Positions 19,140 to 29,168 of a stretch of DNA of 64,000 bases are shown here, one piece after another. The notes beneath the pieces were generated by a model, which saw only the letters and a program-made list of their open reading frames with translations, did no database searches and had not been told where the DNA came from. Position numbers and translations under genes: made by a program. The stretch is from Kalymmatonema hyalinum WJT4-NPBG1. GTDB taxonomy: Bacteria > Cyanobacteriota > Cyanobacteriia > Cyanobacteriales > Nostocaceae. The stretch is taken from NCBI GenBank assembly GCA_019359075.1, contig JAHHIB010000005.1, positions 93,325-157,324 of the forward strand, written 5' to 3'. Each line of letters starts with the position of its first letter. The first letter of the stretch is position 1.

Positions 19140-20726
19140 CTAACTAAGGCAACCAATATCCTGAAGCATTTCTAAATGCTTCTGTAAGGGTGCGAGCGTA
19201 TTTGCAGTCATCATCCCACTGGTGGCGACAGCTGGTAAACCAATACCAGGAAAGGTCGAGTCTCCACAGCACAGCAGTCCTGGAAGAGGTGTGTTAGAAC
19301 TAGGGAAGAAACTTTTTCCTGCGTGAATTGCTGGACCATATGAACCTCTATGACGCCGCAGATAGCGCTGGTGTGTTAGTGGTGTACCAACTAGTGTGAC
19401 ATCGCAACGCGAGCGAATGTCCGGAATAATTCGCTCCAAGGCTTGCCACATCACTTCTGCACGCAATTGTTTTTGTCGCGCATACTCCTCGCTTTTCCGG
19501 TCCATTCCCTGCCACAGGTCATAAGGTTCGTTACCAGGAGTATAAACGTGAATGACGTGCTTTCCAGGTGGTGCTAATGAGGGGTCTAAAACTGAGGGAA
19601 TTGATACCAGTACGACGTTCTGAGGCGCTGTAACGCCAACTTCCCAATTATTAACGACTATATAATGACACGCCAGGTCTGACCGTAATCCTTGTGCATC
19701 AATGCCTAAGTGGAGATGCATGAAGCTATCACATTCAGGTGTGCTGGCTCGCTGTTCCCGATACTGTTTTGGCACTGACCCTTCTGGAAGCAGCTTGAGC
19801 GTATCCCATACTGATGCATTAGAAATGACTGCCCGACGCGCTCTTATCTCTTTACCACCACGCAAACGCACACCTACCGCACGCTTGCCTTCTACAAGAA
19901 TTTGCTCAACATGAGCGTTCAGCATCAACCGACCCCCATGTCGTTCCAGTCCCCGTACCAATGCGTCAACTAAGGCACCACTTCCACCGACGGGATAGTC
20001 TAGCACCACGCCCGGTCGGTACCAATCTGCAAACATAAATGCAACCTCTGCTGTACTGGTTCCATCTGCTGGTAGTCCACAGAGGAGAAAACAAAGCAAG
20101 TCAAGCCAGTTGCGCGTAAACGAGTCTTTAATAACGCCGTCCATAATCCGGCTAAATGGTCCTGTAAGCTTGCCGATGTCTGCAATATGTGGAAATAAAG
20201 ATGGGGCAAATCTACTCACAGTCATGACTGCACCTAGATCAAGACGCAAAGCTGCTGGCGGTATTGCAGTTGCAGCACGCGCTAGTGGTTCCATCACACG
20301 CTGTAACTCGCGCCATTCAAGGATAGCCTCATTGCCACGAAAACGCTTCAGCACCTCACAAAACTGGTCACCACCAACCGAGGTATCAAAATCCCCTTCT
20401 GGTAGATAGCAACCCCATGTATCATACGTGATGCAAGGTAACTCCTCACTAATTGCATCTAGCACTTGCCTGAGAGGATTAGCAGAAGGACTGTAGGATA
20501 ACCCAGAGTAAAGCGATGGGCCTGAGTCGAATTTGAATCCATCACGCTCAAAAGCATGGGCTGCACCACCAGCGATTGAGTGGCTTTCGCAAACTGTGAC
20601 ATCAAAGCCATACCGCGCCAAAAGAGCTGCACAGCTCAAACCACCAATACCGCTACCAATGACAATGACATCTGTATCTTTATTACCTAAGGTAGATGCT
20701 GTTTTAGAAGAAGTTTGATAAACCAC
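19140..20726 (-). CDS. CrtISO/phytoene-desaturase-like FAD oxidoreductase
   Basis: 528 residues starting at GTG. The FAD-binding motif VIVIGSGIGGLSCAALLARYGFDVTV is at residues ~20-45, followed by GGAAHAFERDGFKFDSGPSLYSG, the second nucleotide/substrate motif of carotenoid isomerases and desaturases. The C-terminal FAD contact is PLPGLLCCGDSTFPGIGLPAVATSGM. The arrangement fits the CrtISO/CrtH family (cis-to-trans carotene isomerisation at the membrane). It may instead be one of the CrtISO-like paralogues of unknown substrate, because cyanobacteria carry several. Confidence 0.8.
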   Translation of the reverse strand: MVYQTSSKTASTLGNKDTDVIVIGSGIGGLSCAALLARYGFDVTVCESHSIAGGAAHAFERDGFKFDSGPSLYSGLSYSPSANPLRQVLDAISEELPCITYDTWGCYLPEGDFDTSVGGDQFCEVLKRFRGNEAILEWRELQRVMEPLARAATAIPPAALRLDLGAVMTVSRFAPSLFPHIADIGKLTGPFSRIMDGVIKDSFTRNWLDLLCFLLCGLPADGTSTAEVAFMFADWYRPGVVLDYPVGGSGALVDALVRGLERHGGRLMLNAHVEQILVEGKRAVGVRLRGGKEIRARRAVISNASVWDTLKLLPEGSVPKQYREQRASTPECDSFMHLHLGIDAQGLRSDLACHYIVVNNWEVGVTAPQNVVLVSIPSVLDPSLAPPGKHVIHVYTPGNEPYDLWQGMDRKSEEYARQKQLRAEVMWQALERIIPDIRSRCDVTLVGTPLTHQRYLRRHRGSYGPAIHAGKSFFPSSNTPLPGLLCCGDSTFPGIGLPAVATSGMMTANTLAPLQKHLEMLQDIGCLS

Positions 20727-20823
20727 TTATCGTATTTATCCTGTGCTAGTCTCTGTGCTTCAAGCGTATTGTAATGCAACGTAATCATTGTTAAGACCGT
20801 AGAAGAGAATTGCACATTATGCC

Positions 20824-20852
20824 AAAAACCCGGTTATGATAACCGGGTTTTT
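20824..20852. terminator. Hairpin with T-run between divergent genes
   Basis: AAAACCCGGTT-ATGAT-AACCGGGTTTTT forms a stem with a T-run on one side and an A-run on the other. It sits in the 322-base gap between two divergent genes, where neither needs a terminator. It may be left from a lost gene or act as an attenuator for the gene at 21049. Confidence 0.6.
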
Positions 20853-21048
20853 AATAGTAGTGGGGTTATATCCCCTGCGGCTCGTATAGAAGTTCAGCTA
20901 TAAATGAGTCAGCTAATAATATCTACAACCAGAGGTTTATCTGTTCCGGAAAATTGCAACTTTTTTTCTCGCAATAGACTATATACGCGTAATATGCAGT
21001 TGTTCGTAATTAACGCTAAATTAATACTAAGTGTTTGAGGATATATTA

Positions 21049-21381
21049 ATGCGTCGGATTTCAGTAGCCACTCTCGTCGTCCTAGCGCTCAGCGTAGTAT
21101 TTTCCACTGCAACGCGTGCTTCTGAGCATCAACCCTTAACTACCCTAGTTATGCGCGATCGCGTGATTACCATCAATAATAGTCCAAAGGGGCTATCATA
21201 CACAGTCAAAACTCAAGACGGTACTGTCTTGGATGCTCAACTGAGCGATGCTCAACTACAAGCGAAATATCCTGAGGTGTACGACAATGTTCGTCCAGCA
21301 ATGGCTGGTAGCGAAAAGACGGGTGGCACAATGATTTGGGGTGGAACTCAGCACGTTCCATCTCATGGTTTACCTAAATAA
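21049..21381 (+). CDS. Small exported hypothetical protein
   Basis: 110 residues from the ATG at 21049. An upstream GTG in frame at 21031 is less likely because a signal peptide starts at the ATG (MRRISVATLVVLALSVVFST, cleavage near ATRASEH). The mature part (LVMRDRVITINNSPKGLSYTVKTQDGTVLDAQLSDAQL) looks like a short beta-rich domain. Family not recognised; similar small periplasmic proteins are common in Nostocales. Confidence 0.72.
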   Translation: MRRISVATLVVLALSVVFSTATRASEHQPLTTLVMRDRVITINNSPKGLSYTVKTQDGTVLDAQLSDAQLQAKYPEVYDNVRPAMAGSEKTGGTMIWGGTQHVPSHGLPK

Positions 21382-21464
21382 CCCATGACACAAGTTTTTT
21401 GTAACTGAGAAGTTGGCATCAAAGGTGCACTATCGCCAAATAAAAGCTGTACTTCTATCAAGCA

Positions 21465-22376
21465 ATGCATTATAGATACAAAGTTTACACACGGCGATTG
21501 TTGCTAGCTACTGGGATCGGTGTGCTGACTTTAGTATTATCACCGCTGATGTTCTACGGTTGGCGGTGTTTACTACGTCCCTCTCGGACGGATATGGAGC
21601 AAGTCTTGTTTCGTGGAATTGTGTATAGACGTTATGCTCTGTTGACACCACGCCCAGCAATGATCCATATTGTCACCATTGACTTACAAACACCAGGAAT
21701 TAAGCCACTCGTCACTCCAGGAGCACTAGGATCAAGTAATAGAGAAACGAGCGCACGGAAAACATCTGAATTTCTCAATCAATACAAGCTGCAATTGGCA
21801 ATCAATGCCAGCTATTTCCATCATTTCTACGAAAAGTCCCCTTGGGATTACTATCCTCACAGTGGTGATCCTTCATATCCCATAGGTGATGCTATCTCGA
21901 ATGGCGTTCGTTATTCGCCACCCGAAGCAAATAAACCCGTCTTGTGCTTTTCAGCCCAAAATCGTGTTCAAATCTTGAAAACTGAAAAGTGTCCTGAGGG
22001 AACAGTTCATGGTGTTGCAGGTGAGGAGCTTTTGGTTGATAGCGCTCAGGCGAACGATAACAACTTAGCTGAGGATAAGCCGTATCCGCGTGTTGCAGCT
22101 GCGGTCAATCGCGAAGGTACAAAACTGTGGCTGATTGCGGTAGACGGGAAGCAACCACTTTACAGCGAAGGAATCACAATTGCTGAATTAACAAAAATTG
22201 CCACGGATCTGGGTGCTTATGCAGCACTCAACTTGGATGGAGGCGGTTCAACGACGCTGGTGATGTCAACAAATCAGGGCTCAAGGGTGTTAAACGCTCC
22301 AATACATACAAGAATACCGATGCGCGAGCGTCCTGTTGGCAACCATTTGGGATTTTATGCCTTACCAGAAGAGTAA
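21465..22376 (+). CDS. Phosphodiester glycosidase (NAGPA-like) domain protein
   Basis: 303 residues. An N-terminal membrane segment (~12-30, LLLATGIGVLTLVLSPLMFYG) anchors it. The rest is a NAGPA/DUF2233-type domain: IHIVTIDLQTPGIKP, the loop INASYFHHF, PRVAAAVNREG, and the signature NLDGGGSTTLVM near residue 260. The family cleaves GlcNAc-phosphodiester bonds or related exopolysaccharide linkages. It lies 84 bases after the small exported protein on the same strand. Substrate unknown. Confidence 0.83.
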   Translation: MHYRYKVYTRRLLLATGIGVLTLVLSPLMFYGWRCLLRPSRTDMEQVLFRGIVYRRYALLTPRPAMIHIVTIDLQTPGIKPLVTPGALGSSNRETSARKTSEFLNQYKLQLAINASYFHHFYEKSPWDYYPHSGDPSYPIGDAISNGVRYSPPEANKPVLCFSAQNRVQILKTEKCPEGTVHGVAGEELLVDSAQANDNNLAEDKPYPRVAAAVNREGTKLWLIAVDGKQPLYSEGITIAELTKIATDLGAYAALNLDGGGSTTLVMSTNQGSRVLNAPIHTRIPMRERPVGNHLGFYALPEE

Positions 22377-22595
22377 AGTTACTTGTACACAGTCTAAGAA
22401 ATTATCGGCTGCTAAGCTGTCTCCTGACTGATTTCTACCAAGGCACAAAATCAGTCATAAGGCAAGAATTATCGATAACCGTACTTTTAACGGACGGACA
22501 CCACGACACTTGAAAAGATTAAAATCGCTTAACAAATCGTTACGATAGAGACATCAAGAGGGGTAAAACCAAACCTCTCCAAGCTGAAATCAAAG

Positions 22596-23729
22596 GTGAA
22601 CGCCATGAATGGCACAATTCGCGTTGGCAATCTCTTCGGGATTCCCTTTTACATCCATCCGTCCTGGTTTTTGGTTCTGGGATTAGTCACTTGGAGCTAT
22701 AGCAGTGGACTGGCGGCGCAATTTCCCCAATTAGCGGGGGGATTAGCTTTGCTACTAGGATTGCTAACAGCACTACTGTTATTTTCCTCTGTTGTCGCCC
22801 ATGAATTAGGACATAGCTTTGCCGCCATTCGCCAAGGAATTGATGTGAAATCAATCACACTGTTCATATTTGGTGGGTTGGCAAGCTTAGAGAAAGAGTC
22901 AAAAACCCCAGGTGAAGCTTTCTGGGTTGCGATCGCAGGTCCGTTAGTTAGCCTACTGCTCTTCAGTCTCTTTACAGCCGTTGGTTTTGCTACCGCCCCA
23001 TCAGGAGCATTAGCAGCGATTATTGGTGTACTGGCTTCAGTGAACTTAGCATTAGCGCTGTTTAACCTCATTCCAGGCTTGCCTTTAGATGGTGGGAATA
23101 TACTGAAAGCGCTTGTTTGGAAAGTTACGGGTAATCCTTATAAGGGTGTGGTTTTTGCCAGTCGAGTTGGGCAAATCTTTGGTTGGCTGGCGATCGCTTC
23201 TGGTTTAGTCCCACTACTATTATTTGGCAGCTTTGGTAACTTCTGGAACGCGTTAGTCGGTTTCTTCTTACTACAAAATGCTGGTAATGCAGCTCAGTTT
23301 GCCAGAGTACAAGAACGACTGACAGGTTTGACAGCAGCCGATGCGGTAACGTCCGATAGCCCGATTGTGTCTGCTACTCTTACCTTAAGAGAGTTTGCCG
23401 ATGAGCGCATTTTGAATTGGCAAAACTGGCATCGGTTCTTAGTGACTGATGATAACGGACAATTAGTAGGAGCAATATCTATTAACGATTTGCGAACTAT
23501 TCCTACTACACTCTGGTCAGAAACTCAAATTAAAGAAGTCATGCGACCAGTTGAAGAGTTTACCACAGTGAAATCCGACCAACCCTTATTGGAAGTCGTG
23601 AAGCTCTTAGAACAAGGAAAGTTATCTGCACTTGCAGTGATTCGTGACAATGGCGCGCTTGTCGGAATCTTAGAAAAAGCTTCTATTCTCAACCTACTCG
23701 AAAAAAGAGCACAAGCTAACCCTGCATAA
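22596..23729 (+). CDS. Site-2-type M50 membrane protease with C-terminal CBS domains
   Basis: 377 residues. The zinc motif is HELGH (His69, Glu70, His73), and the third ligand is Asp165 in LFNLIPGLPLDGG. There are about six membrane helices to residue ~230. Residues ~245-370 carry a pair of CBS modules (DSPIVSATLTLREFADERIL and PVEEFTTVKSDQPLLEVVKLLEQGKLSALAVI). This domain order fits the SpoIVFB-like S2P group, which cuts membrane-bound anti-sigma factors or similar substrates. CBS domains usually bind adenine nucleotides, so protease activity may respond to energy state. The substrate is not encoded nearby. Confidence 0.9.
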   Translation: MNAMNGTIRVGNLFGIPFYIHPSWFLVLGLVTWSYSSGLAAQFPQLAGGLALLLGLLTALLLFSSVVAHELGHSFAAIRQGIDVKSITLFIFGGLASLEKESKTPGEAFWVAIAGPLVSLLLFSLFTAVGFATAPSGALAAIIGVLASVNLALALFNLIPGLPLDGGNILKALVWKVTGNPYKGVVFASRVGQIFGWLAIASGLVPLLLFGSFGNFWNALVGFFLLQNAGNAAQFARVQERLTGLTAADAVTSDSPIVSATLTLREFADERILNWQNWHRFLVTDDNGQLVGAISINDLRTIPTTLWSETQIKEVMRPVEEFTTVKSDQPLLEVVKLLEQGKLSALAVIRDNGALVGILEKASILNLLEKRAQANPA

Positions 23730-23993
23730 AATAGGTCAACTAAATAAGTTCAACATCCACAATATCAGGTTTCTACTACTGTCCTCTAGGCTATTGTCGC
23801 TATGCGTCAATTGATCTGGAGGACTTTTCGGTTTGCTCCCGCAATTGCTTTACAGGATATCCTTTGGGCAAGGTTGCAGTATCCTTGCAGAGATTTGAAG
23901 GAAATTTTTATTTTTACTGTTTTAAGGGCGGAATGTCGGTTATTAGCCAATACAGTTGGTGATAAGACCAAAACCGTTATCAGGATGGCAATG

Positions 23994-24019
23994 TAGAACT
24001 TTCGTCCGAAAGTTCTACA
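23994..24019. repeat. Perfect 12-bp-arm hairpin in a 572-base gap
   Basis: GTAGAACTTTCG-TC-CGAAAGTTCTAC is a perfect palindrome with a two-base loop. It has no T-run. It is the only structure recognised in the gap 23730-24301; a short open frame there (23802-23996) shows no gene-like features. Confidence 0.5.
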
Positions 24020-24301
24020 GGTGTGGAATTATTACCAACAATCCTTAACAGCAACCGTATTGGGTTATTAGCGAAGCGCTACAGCTATCTGTCATTTATG
24101 CCCCATAAGCGCGAAGTGCATAAGTTGATTTCACTTACACCTAAATAATGATACAGATAACTTAGAGAGAACATGGCTTTTTTGCTACATTCTTGTGGAG
24201 CAAACTCACATGGTGAGAGTACCAGGAATTCCGGAATGATTTTTTGATAATGTGAAGCACTAATAAGGCTGTAGTAAAAAAGTTATTTTGGAGAAAGTTC
24301 C

Positions 24302-25012
24302 ATGGGCATAAATGATGGATTGATAGGCTATTGGCAATTTGATGAAACCGAAGGTACTACTGTCCTGGATAGATCAGGCAATAATAATCGTGGCTTGTTA
24401 ATCAATGGCACTCGAAGCGATGGAATATATGGCAAAGCTGTAGAACTTAGGGGGAGTGATGATTCACATATCAGTATCCCTGGTTCGGTGAGCCTGAATA
24501 GCCTAACTGATCAAATTACTGTGACAGCTTGGGTATTTCCAAATGTAGCCCCAGTAGGTTTTAAAGTCATTGTTTCCAGGCAAATTGATACTGTTCTGCA
24601 TCCTGATCAGTTTTATTTGGGTTTTGGTCCAGAAAATGGCGGGATGCATTATAAGTGGCACCTTGGCACAGACGACGGTGGCACTTTACGTGAAGGCGAC
24701 ATTTACAGTGGTGTTCCAGAGAACAATCGTTGGATACATCTGGCAGGAACCTACGATGGAAGTATCATGCGTCTTTATGTTGATGGCATCGAAATTGGTA
24801 ATCGACCTCTGACTGGAAACATTCGAGTCGATGATAATCCTGTCACTATTGGTGGGGAAGAAAATGGAGCAGATCCTCAGGTCGTAGATGGCGAATTTGA
24901 AGGACTTATTGATGAAGTTCGCATCTATAATCGTGCCTTGGATGCATCTGAAATTCGTGAAATTTTTAACCTTGACTCCATTAACTCAAGTGTCCTTTTG
25001 ACTACTCCTTAA
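24302..25012 (+). CDS. LamG / concanavalin-A-like lectin domain protein
   Basis: 236 residues that are almost wholly one LamG-type jelly roll: GLIGYWQFDETEGTTVLDRSGNNNRG at the start, RWIHLAGTYDGSIMRLYVDG in the middle, and FEGLIDEVRIYNRALDASEI at the end. No signal peptide or membrane segment is visible, so export would need another route. GGAG at about eight bases upstream supports the ATG. It leads a three-gene set with a GMC oxidoreductase and a GH13 enzyme, so binding of a polysaccharide by this domain is a reasonable inference. Confidence 0.85.
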   Translation: MGINDGLIGYWQFDETEGTTVLDRSGNNNRGLLINGTRSDGIYGKAVELRGSDDSHISIPGSVSLNSLTDQITVTAWVFPNVAPVGFKVIVSRQIDTVLHPDQFYLGFGPENGGMHYKWHLGTDDGGTLREGDIYSGVPENNRWIHLAGTYDGSIMRLYVDGIEIGNRPLTGNIRVDDNPVTIGGEENGADPQVVDGEFEGLIDEVRIYNRALDASEIREIFNLDSINSSVLLTTP

Positions 25013-25052
25013 TGTCCTGAGTCTCCTCATTCATGAATGAAAGGTATTTTTT

Positions 25053-26885
25053 ATGATTTTTGTAGAATTAGTGACCATTGCCCACATTCCCCCTTTCTCT
25101 GAAGTGACCTTGCGAACAGATAAAGATGAATGGGAAATCAATGAGATTGAAGGCAGCTACCAAAACGATCGCTGGATATTCGAGCTAGCTGATCCCAAGT
25201 ATTTAACTGGCTTCCTTTGTAAGTTTGCACTCAACCGGCAGATTTGGTCTAACGGTGACAATTTTAATATTCCTGGCATCGACAACGAGCGCCATACTTT
25301 TTATCTCAATCAGTTTGGCTTTGGTTTACCTGTTCAGCCCGTTGTTGAACTCGGTCAAACTCAGGCAAAGCTTTTTGATATTTCCCCTCCAGATCCTGCT
25401 GATCGCGAACCCTACGATGTTATTGTGATCGGCTCTGGAATGGCTGGGGGCGTATTGGCTGATCAACTCGCTGATAGCGGTTTAGATACTTTGGTGTTGG
25501 AAGCAGGGGGAGTTCCCCTAGAGACTCACATTGCAAATCTGCCTCGACGCCATTTTCCTGGTGAATTTAGAAAACACGTCTGGGATCGCTGGTTTGAGTA
25601 TCAGGTGATTAATTACGATCAGCCTACTGATGGTAGTGAAAATGATTACACAGCAGGTGCCCAAGCGTTTAATTTGGGTGGGCGATCGGTATTTTGGGGC
25701 GGTTTTATTCCGCGCATGAGTTCCTGGGAGTTGGATTATTGGCCGACTCAAATTAAGTGGGACTTAGAAGATCGCTACTATCAACTCGCTGAGGACTTGA
25801 TGGGTCGTTCCACCGCGCCAACGACTTACTACACCCGGGAAATTCACCGAGTATTGCGAGAACAGCTTCCTCGATACAGCCATTTCGATGCCCCGGTGGC
25901 GGTTAGACAGAATTTGACAGGTGCAAATACCATCACGACTGGTATGTTTTCAACGGCAGATTTGCTACTAGAATCATCAAGAACTGGTGGTCCTACGGGT
26001 TCGGGCAACTTAACCGTTCGTACTCATCATCAGGCAATCAGAATTGAACCTGGGGAACCCTGCACAGTCGTTGTCCGGGATATGATTTCCGAGGAAGAAA
26101 GGGAATTTTCAGCTAGGTATGTCGTCCTTGCTTGTGGCTGCTTTGAAAGTGCGCGCCTTGCCAAACGTAGTGACATAGGGAATGGCTTAGTAGGGCAGGG
26201 TGTTACCGACCACCCCATTGCGTTTGTACATTTTTCGATTCCGCCCGAGTCGCCCTATTACGACCGTTTTGGGTCTGTGAAGGTGGTATCCCAACCAATT
26301 GAGCCGCGACCAGGAGAAGATAGAATTCGTGATCCCTTTAATATTCTGATTGAACTCGGTGCAGATTTTAACCAGGGACGGTATCTGGATGAGGACATTT
26401 TCCGCCTCAATGCAGAAAAGCGCAATATGCTTTGTGAAATCGTTTTTCTGACAAATACCGAATTGCTCTTGGACAATCAGATTGAGTTTAATGCCGATAA
26501 TGATTTTCGCCCGATCGCCAAAATTCAAAATCCTGGACTTTCTGACGCACTGGAAGCCAGAATTCGGGAAATCTCAGACAATATTCTGACTTCTTTAGGG
26601 GGAGTGAAGTTTAACGAAGGATTTGGCGATGGTGGAGTTGGCGGTGTAGGTCATGAGGTTGGTTCTCTCCATATGCAGGTGAGAGACAGCAACAATATTG
26701 GAAAAGGCACACAGGCAGAATTAGAAGGCGTTGTCGATGAAAATGGTAAGTTTCTCGACCAGGAGTTTATTTACGCCTGCGATTTGTCAATATTTCCTAC
26801 CTCTCCAGCAGCTAACCCCAGTTTAACAGCGGTCGCCCTCGCACTACGTTTAAGCGATCATCTGGTGAGACTTGTTAATGCTTGA
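25053..26885 (+). CDS. GMC-family FAD-dependent oxidoreductase
   Basis: 610 residues. The first ~115 residues form a beta-rich extension (TLRTDKDEWEINEIEGSYQNDRWIFELADPKY) that looks like a carbohydrate-binding or CBM20/X-like domain, but this is not certain. FAD binding is at PYDVIVIGSGMAGGVLADQLADSGLDTLVLEAGG. The GMC signature loop is NLGGRSVFWGGF. Near the C-terminus, HEVGSLHMQ and then NPSLTAVALALRLSDHLV give the catalytic His/Asn region. The family oxidises alcohols or sugars (pyranose-oxidase and glucose-dehydrogenase types). With a LamG gene before and GH13 after, a sugar substrate is likely. Confidence 0.85.
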   Translation: MIFVELVTIAHIPPFSEVTLRTDKDEWEINEIEGSYQNDRWIFELADPKYLTGFLCKFALNRQIWSNGDNFNIPGIDNERHTFYLNQFGFGLPVQPVVELGQTQAKLFDISPPDPADREPYDVIVIGSGMAGGVLADQLADSGLDTLVLEAGGVPLETHIANLPRRHFPGEFRKHVWDRWFEYQVINYDQPTDGSENDYTAGAQAFNLGGRSVFWGGFIPRMSSWELDYWPTQIKWDLEDRYYQLAEDLMGRSTAPTTYYTREIHRVLREQLPRYSHFDAPVAVRQNLTGANTITTGMFSTADLLLESSRTGGPTGSGNLTVRTHHQAIRIEPGEPCTVVVRDMISEEEREFSARYVVLACGCFESARLAKRSDIGNGLVGQGVTDHPIAFVHFSIPPESPYYDRFGSVKVVSQPIEPRPGEDRIRDPFNILIELGADFNQGRYLDEDIFRLNAEKRNMLCEIVFLTNTELLLDNQIEFNADNDFRPIAKIQNPGLSDALEARIREISDNILTSLGGVKFNEGFGDGGVGGVGHEVGSLHMQVRDSNNIGKGTQAELEGVVDENGKFLDQEFIYACDLSIFPTSPAANPSLTAVALALRLSDHLVRLVNA

Positions 26886-26963
26886 TGAATCCTAACCTTC
26901 TCACGCGCTTCGTGAAGGTTAAAATTCCTTTTTGGCATTCCTATAAATTAATTCAGGAGAAAA

Positions 26964-28790
26964 ATGGTAGTTGGTATAGCACCACCTCAAGTCAGTACCC
27001 ATGAAGGCATGGGCAACATTGTGTTTCCTGGCGGCACCGCCTTTCGCGTTTGGGCACCTAACGCCCGCCAAGTTCAAGTTGCTTTCTATAACGACCCAAA
27101 CCAAGATAATAGCAGCCCTTCTCGCTTAGTCGGGTTAGCTTCAGAGAATAATGGCTATTGGTCTACTGATGTAGCTGGCATTTCACCCGACCAGCTCTAC
27201 CGATATCAAATTACCAATCGCGATACAGGAGCGGTCTTTTATAAGATTGATCCCTATGCGACGCAAATTACCAACTCAGTCGGGAAAGGTATTGTCCGCG
27301 AATCGGAGTTTCCCTGGACGGATGACGATTTTCAGATGCCAGACTACAATTCTTTGGTGATTTATGAGCTTCATTTAGGAACATTCGATGACGATCCAGG
27401 CGATCGCCCTGGAGATTTAGCAAGAGCCACTGCACGACTCGACCATCTACTTGAACTTGGCATCAACTGTGTTCACGTGATGCCACCTAACGAATTCGCC
27501 GCCGATTTTTCCTGGGGATTTAATATCGCCTTCCCGTTTGCTATTGAGGAAGCTTATGGCGGGATTATTGAATTTAAAAAGTTTGTCAATCGCGCCCATA
27601 GTTTAGGAATTGCTGTTATTACTGACAGCGTATTTAATCACTTTGGACCTAGTGATTTAGACGATGGTTTATGGCGCTTTGATGGTTGGCATCAAGGCGA
27701 ACATGGAGGCATTTATTTCTACAACGACGATAGAGAACCAACTGACTGGGGACCTCGACCTGACTTTGGACGTCCGGAAGTGCGGCAATTTATCCGTGAC
27801 AACCTGATGTTTATGTTAGGCGAATGTCATTGTGATGGATTGAGGATTGATAGCACCAGCAATGTCTGGGGATTCAATAACGGTCAAGGGTGGAATAACG
27901 ACGGGTTTAATTTACTACGTTGGATGAGTGATGAGAAAAACTTTTTCCATCGCTATCCCAGACAGAAAATCTTCATTGCTGAAGATTGGCACAATGACGG
28001 CTGGATAACTCGTCCGACGCCAGAGATGGGAGCAGGTTTCGATGCTGAATGGCATTGGTTTGTCCATGAAGCGCGCCATGCTTTAGAAACTCCGAACGAT
28101 CAATTTCGAGATATGGATGGAATTGCTCGGGCTCTCTACGCCCGCTTCAATAACGATGCTTTTAAGCGGGTTATCTATACTGAATCCCACGATGAATCTG
28201 GCAATAATGATGCCCTAGCTCGCCGCATCGATCCTTCCAATCCTGAGTCCTGGTTTGCCAAGAAGCGAACGACCCTTGGAGCAGCTTTAGTTTTGACGGC
28301 ACCTGGAATTCCCATGATATGGCAGGGACAAGAAATTTTCTCAATTGAGAAATTTACCGACCAAGTTCCGCTTGACTGGTCTCGCAAAGAGACTTTTAAC
28401 GGCATATTTCAGCTTTATCGCCGTCTTTGCCATCTCCGACGCAATTGGGACAACAATACTCGTGGGTTGCGAGGGCAGCACATCAACTGTCACGTCGTCG
28501 ATAACCTCAATAAAGTCGTTGCCTTCCACCGTTGGAATGAGGGCGGTCCAGGGGATGATGTCATTGTGATCTTAAATTTTAGCGATCGCACTTGGGATTC
28601 TTATCGTGTAGGGTTACCCAGTTGGGGGACTTGGTGGTGTCGTTTTTCTAGCGATTGGGCAGGCTACAGTAGCGATTTTGGCAACGTGGGGGGACATCCG
28701 GTCAGCGCTGAATCAGCACCAAAGGACAATATGCCTCATAGTGCCGGTTTTGCGATCGGTCCCTATAGTGCTGTAATTTATTCTCAATAA
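26964..28790 (+). CDS. GH13 alpha-amylase/branching-enzyme-like protein with CBM48
   Basis: 608 residues, starting at an ATG preceded by AGGAG. Residues ~20-110 are a CBM48-like domain (FRVWAPNARQVQVAFYNDP). The GH13 barrel holds all four conserved regions: region I DSVFNHF (Asp221, His226), region II DGLRIDS (nucleophile Asp296), region III FIAEDW (acid/base Glu340) and region IV ESHDE (transition-state Asp410). It therefore looks active on alpha-glucans. The layout resembles branching enzymes or trehalohydrolases; sub-specificity is not fixed. It ends a run with the LamG and GMC genes. Confidence 0.88.
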   Translation: MVVGIAPPQVSTHEGMGNIVFPGGTAFRVWAPNARQVQVAFYNDPNQDNSSPSRLVGLASENNGYWSTDVAGISPDQLYRYQITNRDTGAVFYKIDPYATQITNSVGKGIVRESEFPWTDDDFQMPDYNSLVIYELHLGTFDDDPGDRPGDLARATARLDHLLELGINCVHVMPPNEFAADFSWGFNIAFPFAIEEAYGGIIEFKKFVNRAHSLGIAVITDSVFNHFGPSDLDDGLWRFDGWHQGEHGGIYFYNDDREPTDWGPRPDFGRPEVRQFIRDNLMFMLGECHCDGLRIDSTSNVWGFNNGQGWNNDGFNLLRWMSDEKNFFHRYPRQKIFIAEDWHNDGWITRPTPEMGAGFDAEWHWFVHEARHALETPNDQFRDMDGIARALYARFNNDAFKRVIYTESHDESGNNDALARRIDPSNPESWFAKKRTTLGAALVLTAPGIPMIWQGQEIFSIEKFTDQVPLDWSRKETFNGIFQLYRRLCHLRRNWDNNTRGLRGQHINCHVVDNLNKVVAFHRWNEGGPGDDVIVILNFSDRTWDSYRVGLPSWGTWWCRFSSDWAGYSSDFGNVGGHPVSAESAPKDNMPHSAGFAIGPYSAVIYSQ

Positions 28791-29168
28791 GCATTGACGT
28801 GGAAAATTTGCTGGGAACAAAAATTACTCATTTGCATATGCTCTAATTTGCATTCCCATCACAAAAGCTGAAAATGCAGCATAACAAATAGCAGAACCGG
28901 AACGGAGCATAGCTTATCTATAGAATATCAGAGGTTATCTCCGTCCGGTTAGCTCAACCGTTAGACCGCCAGCCCCCTTGCGACAAGTTGTAACACGCTC
29001 TCAATGCTAAATTTCCAATGAGCATACCTAATTTCAACTACTTTTCATGTTATAAAACGGCTTTTTTCGATTTCGCTATTTAAATCAATATTACAATACT
29101 GCACCAGACCATACTGTACTACAACCTAACGGCTAGACTAGTACAACAGGTTGACAATATGGAAACGT

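Noticed and set aside
23802..23996. 64-residue open frame
   Set aside because: No ribosome site, no recognisable motif, and it ends in the palindrome; likely chance.
28940..29010. tRNA-like stretch (GGTTAGCTCAACCGTTAGACC)
   Set aside because: It recalls a D-arm, but no acceptor stem, T-arm or proper anticodon loop can be folded.
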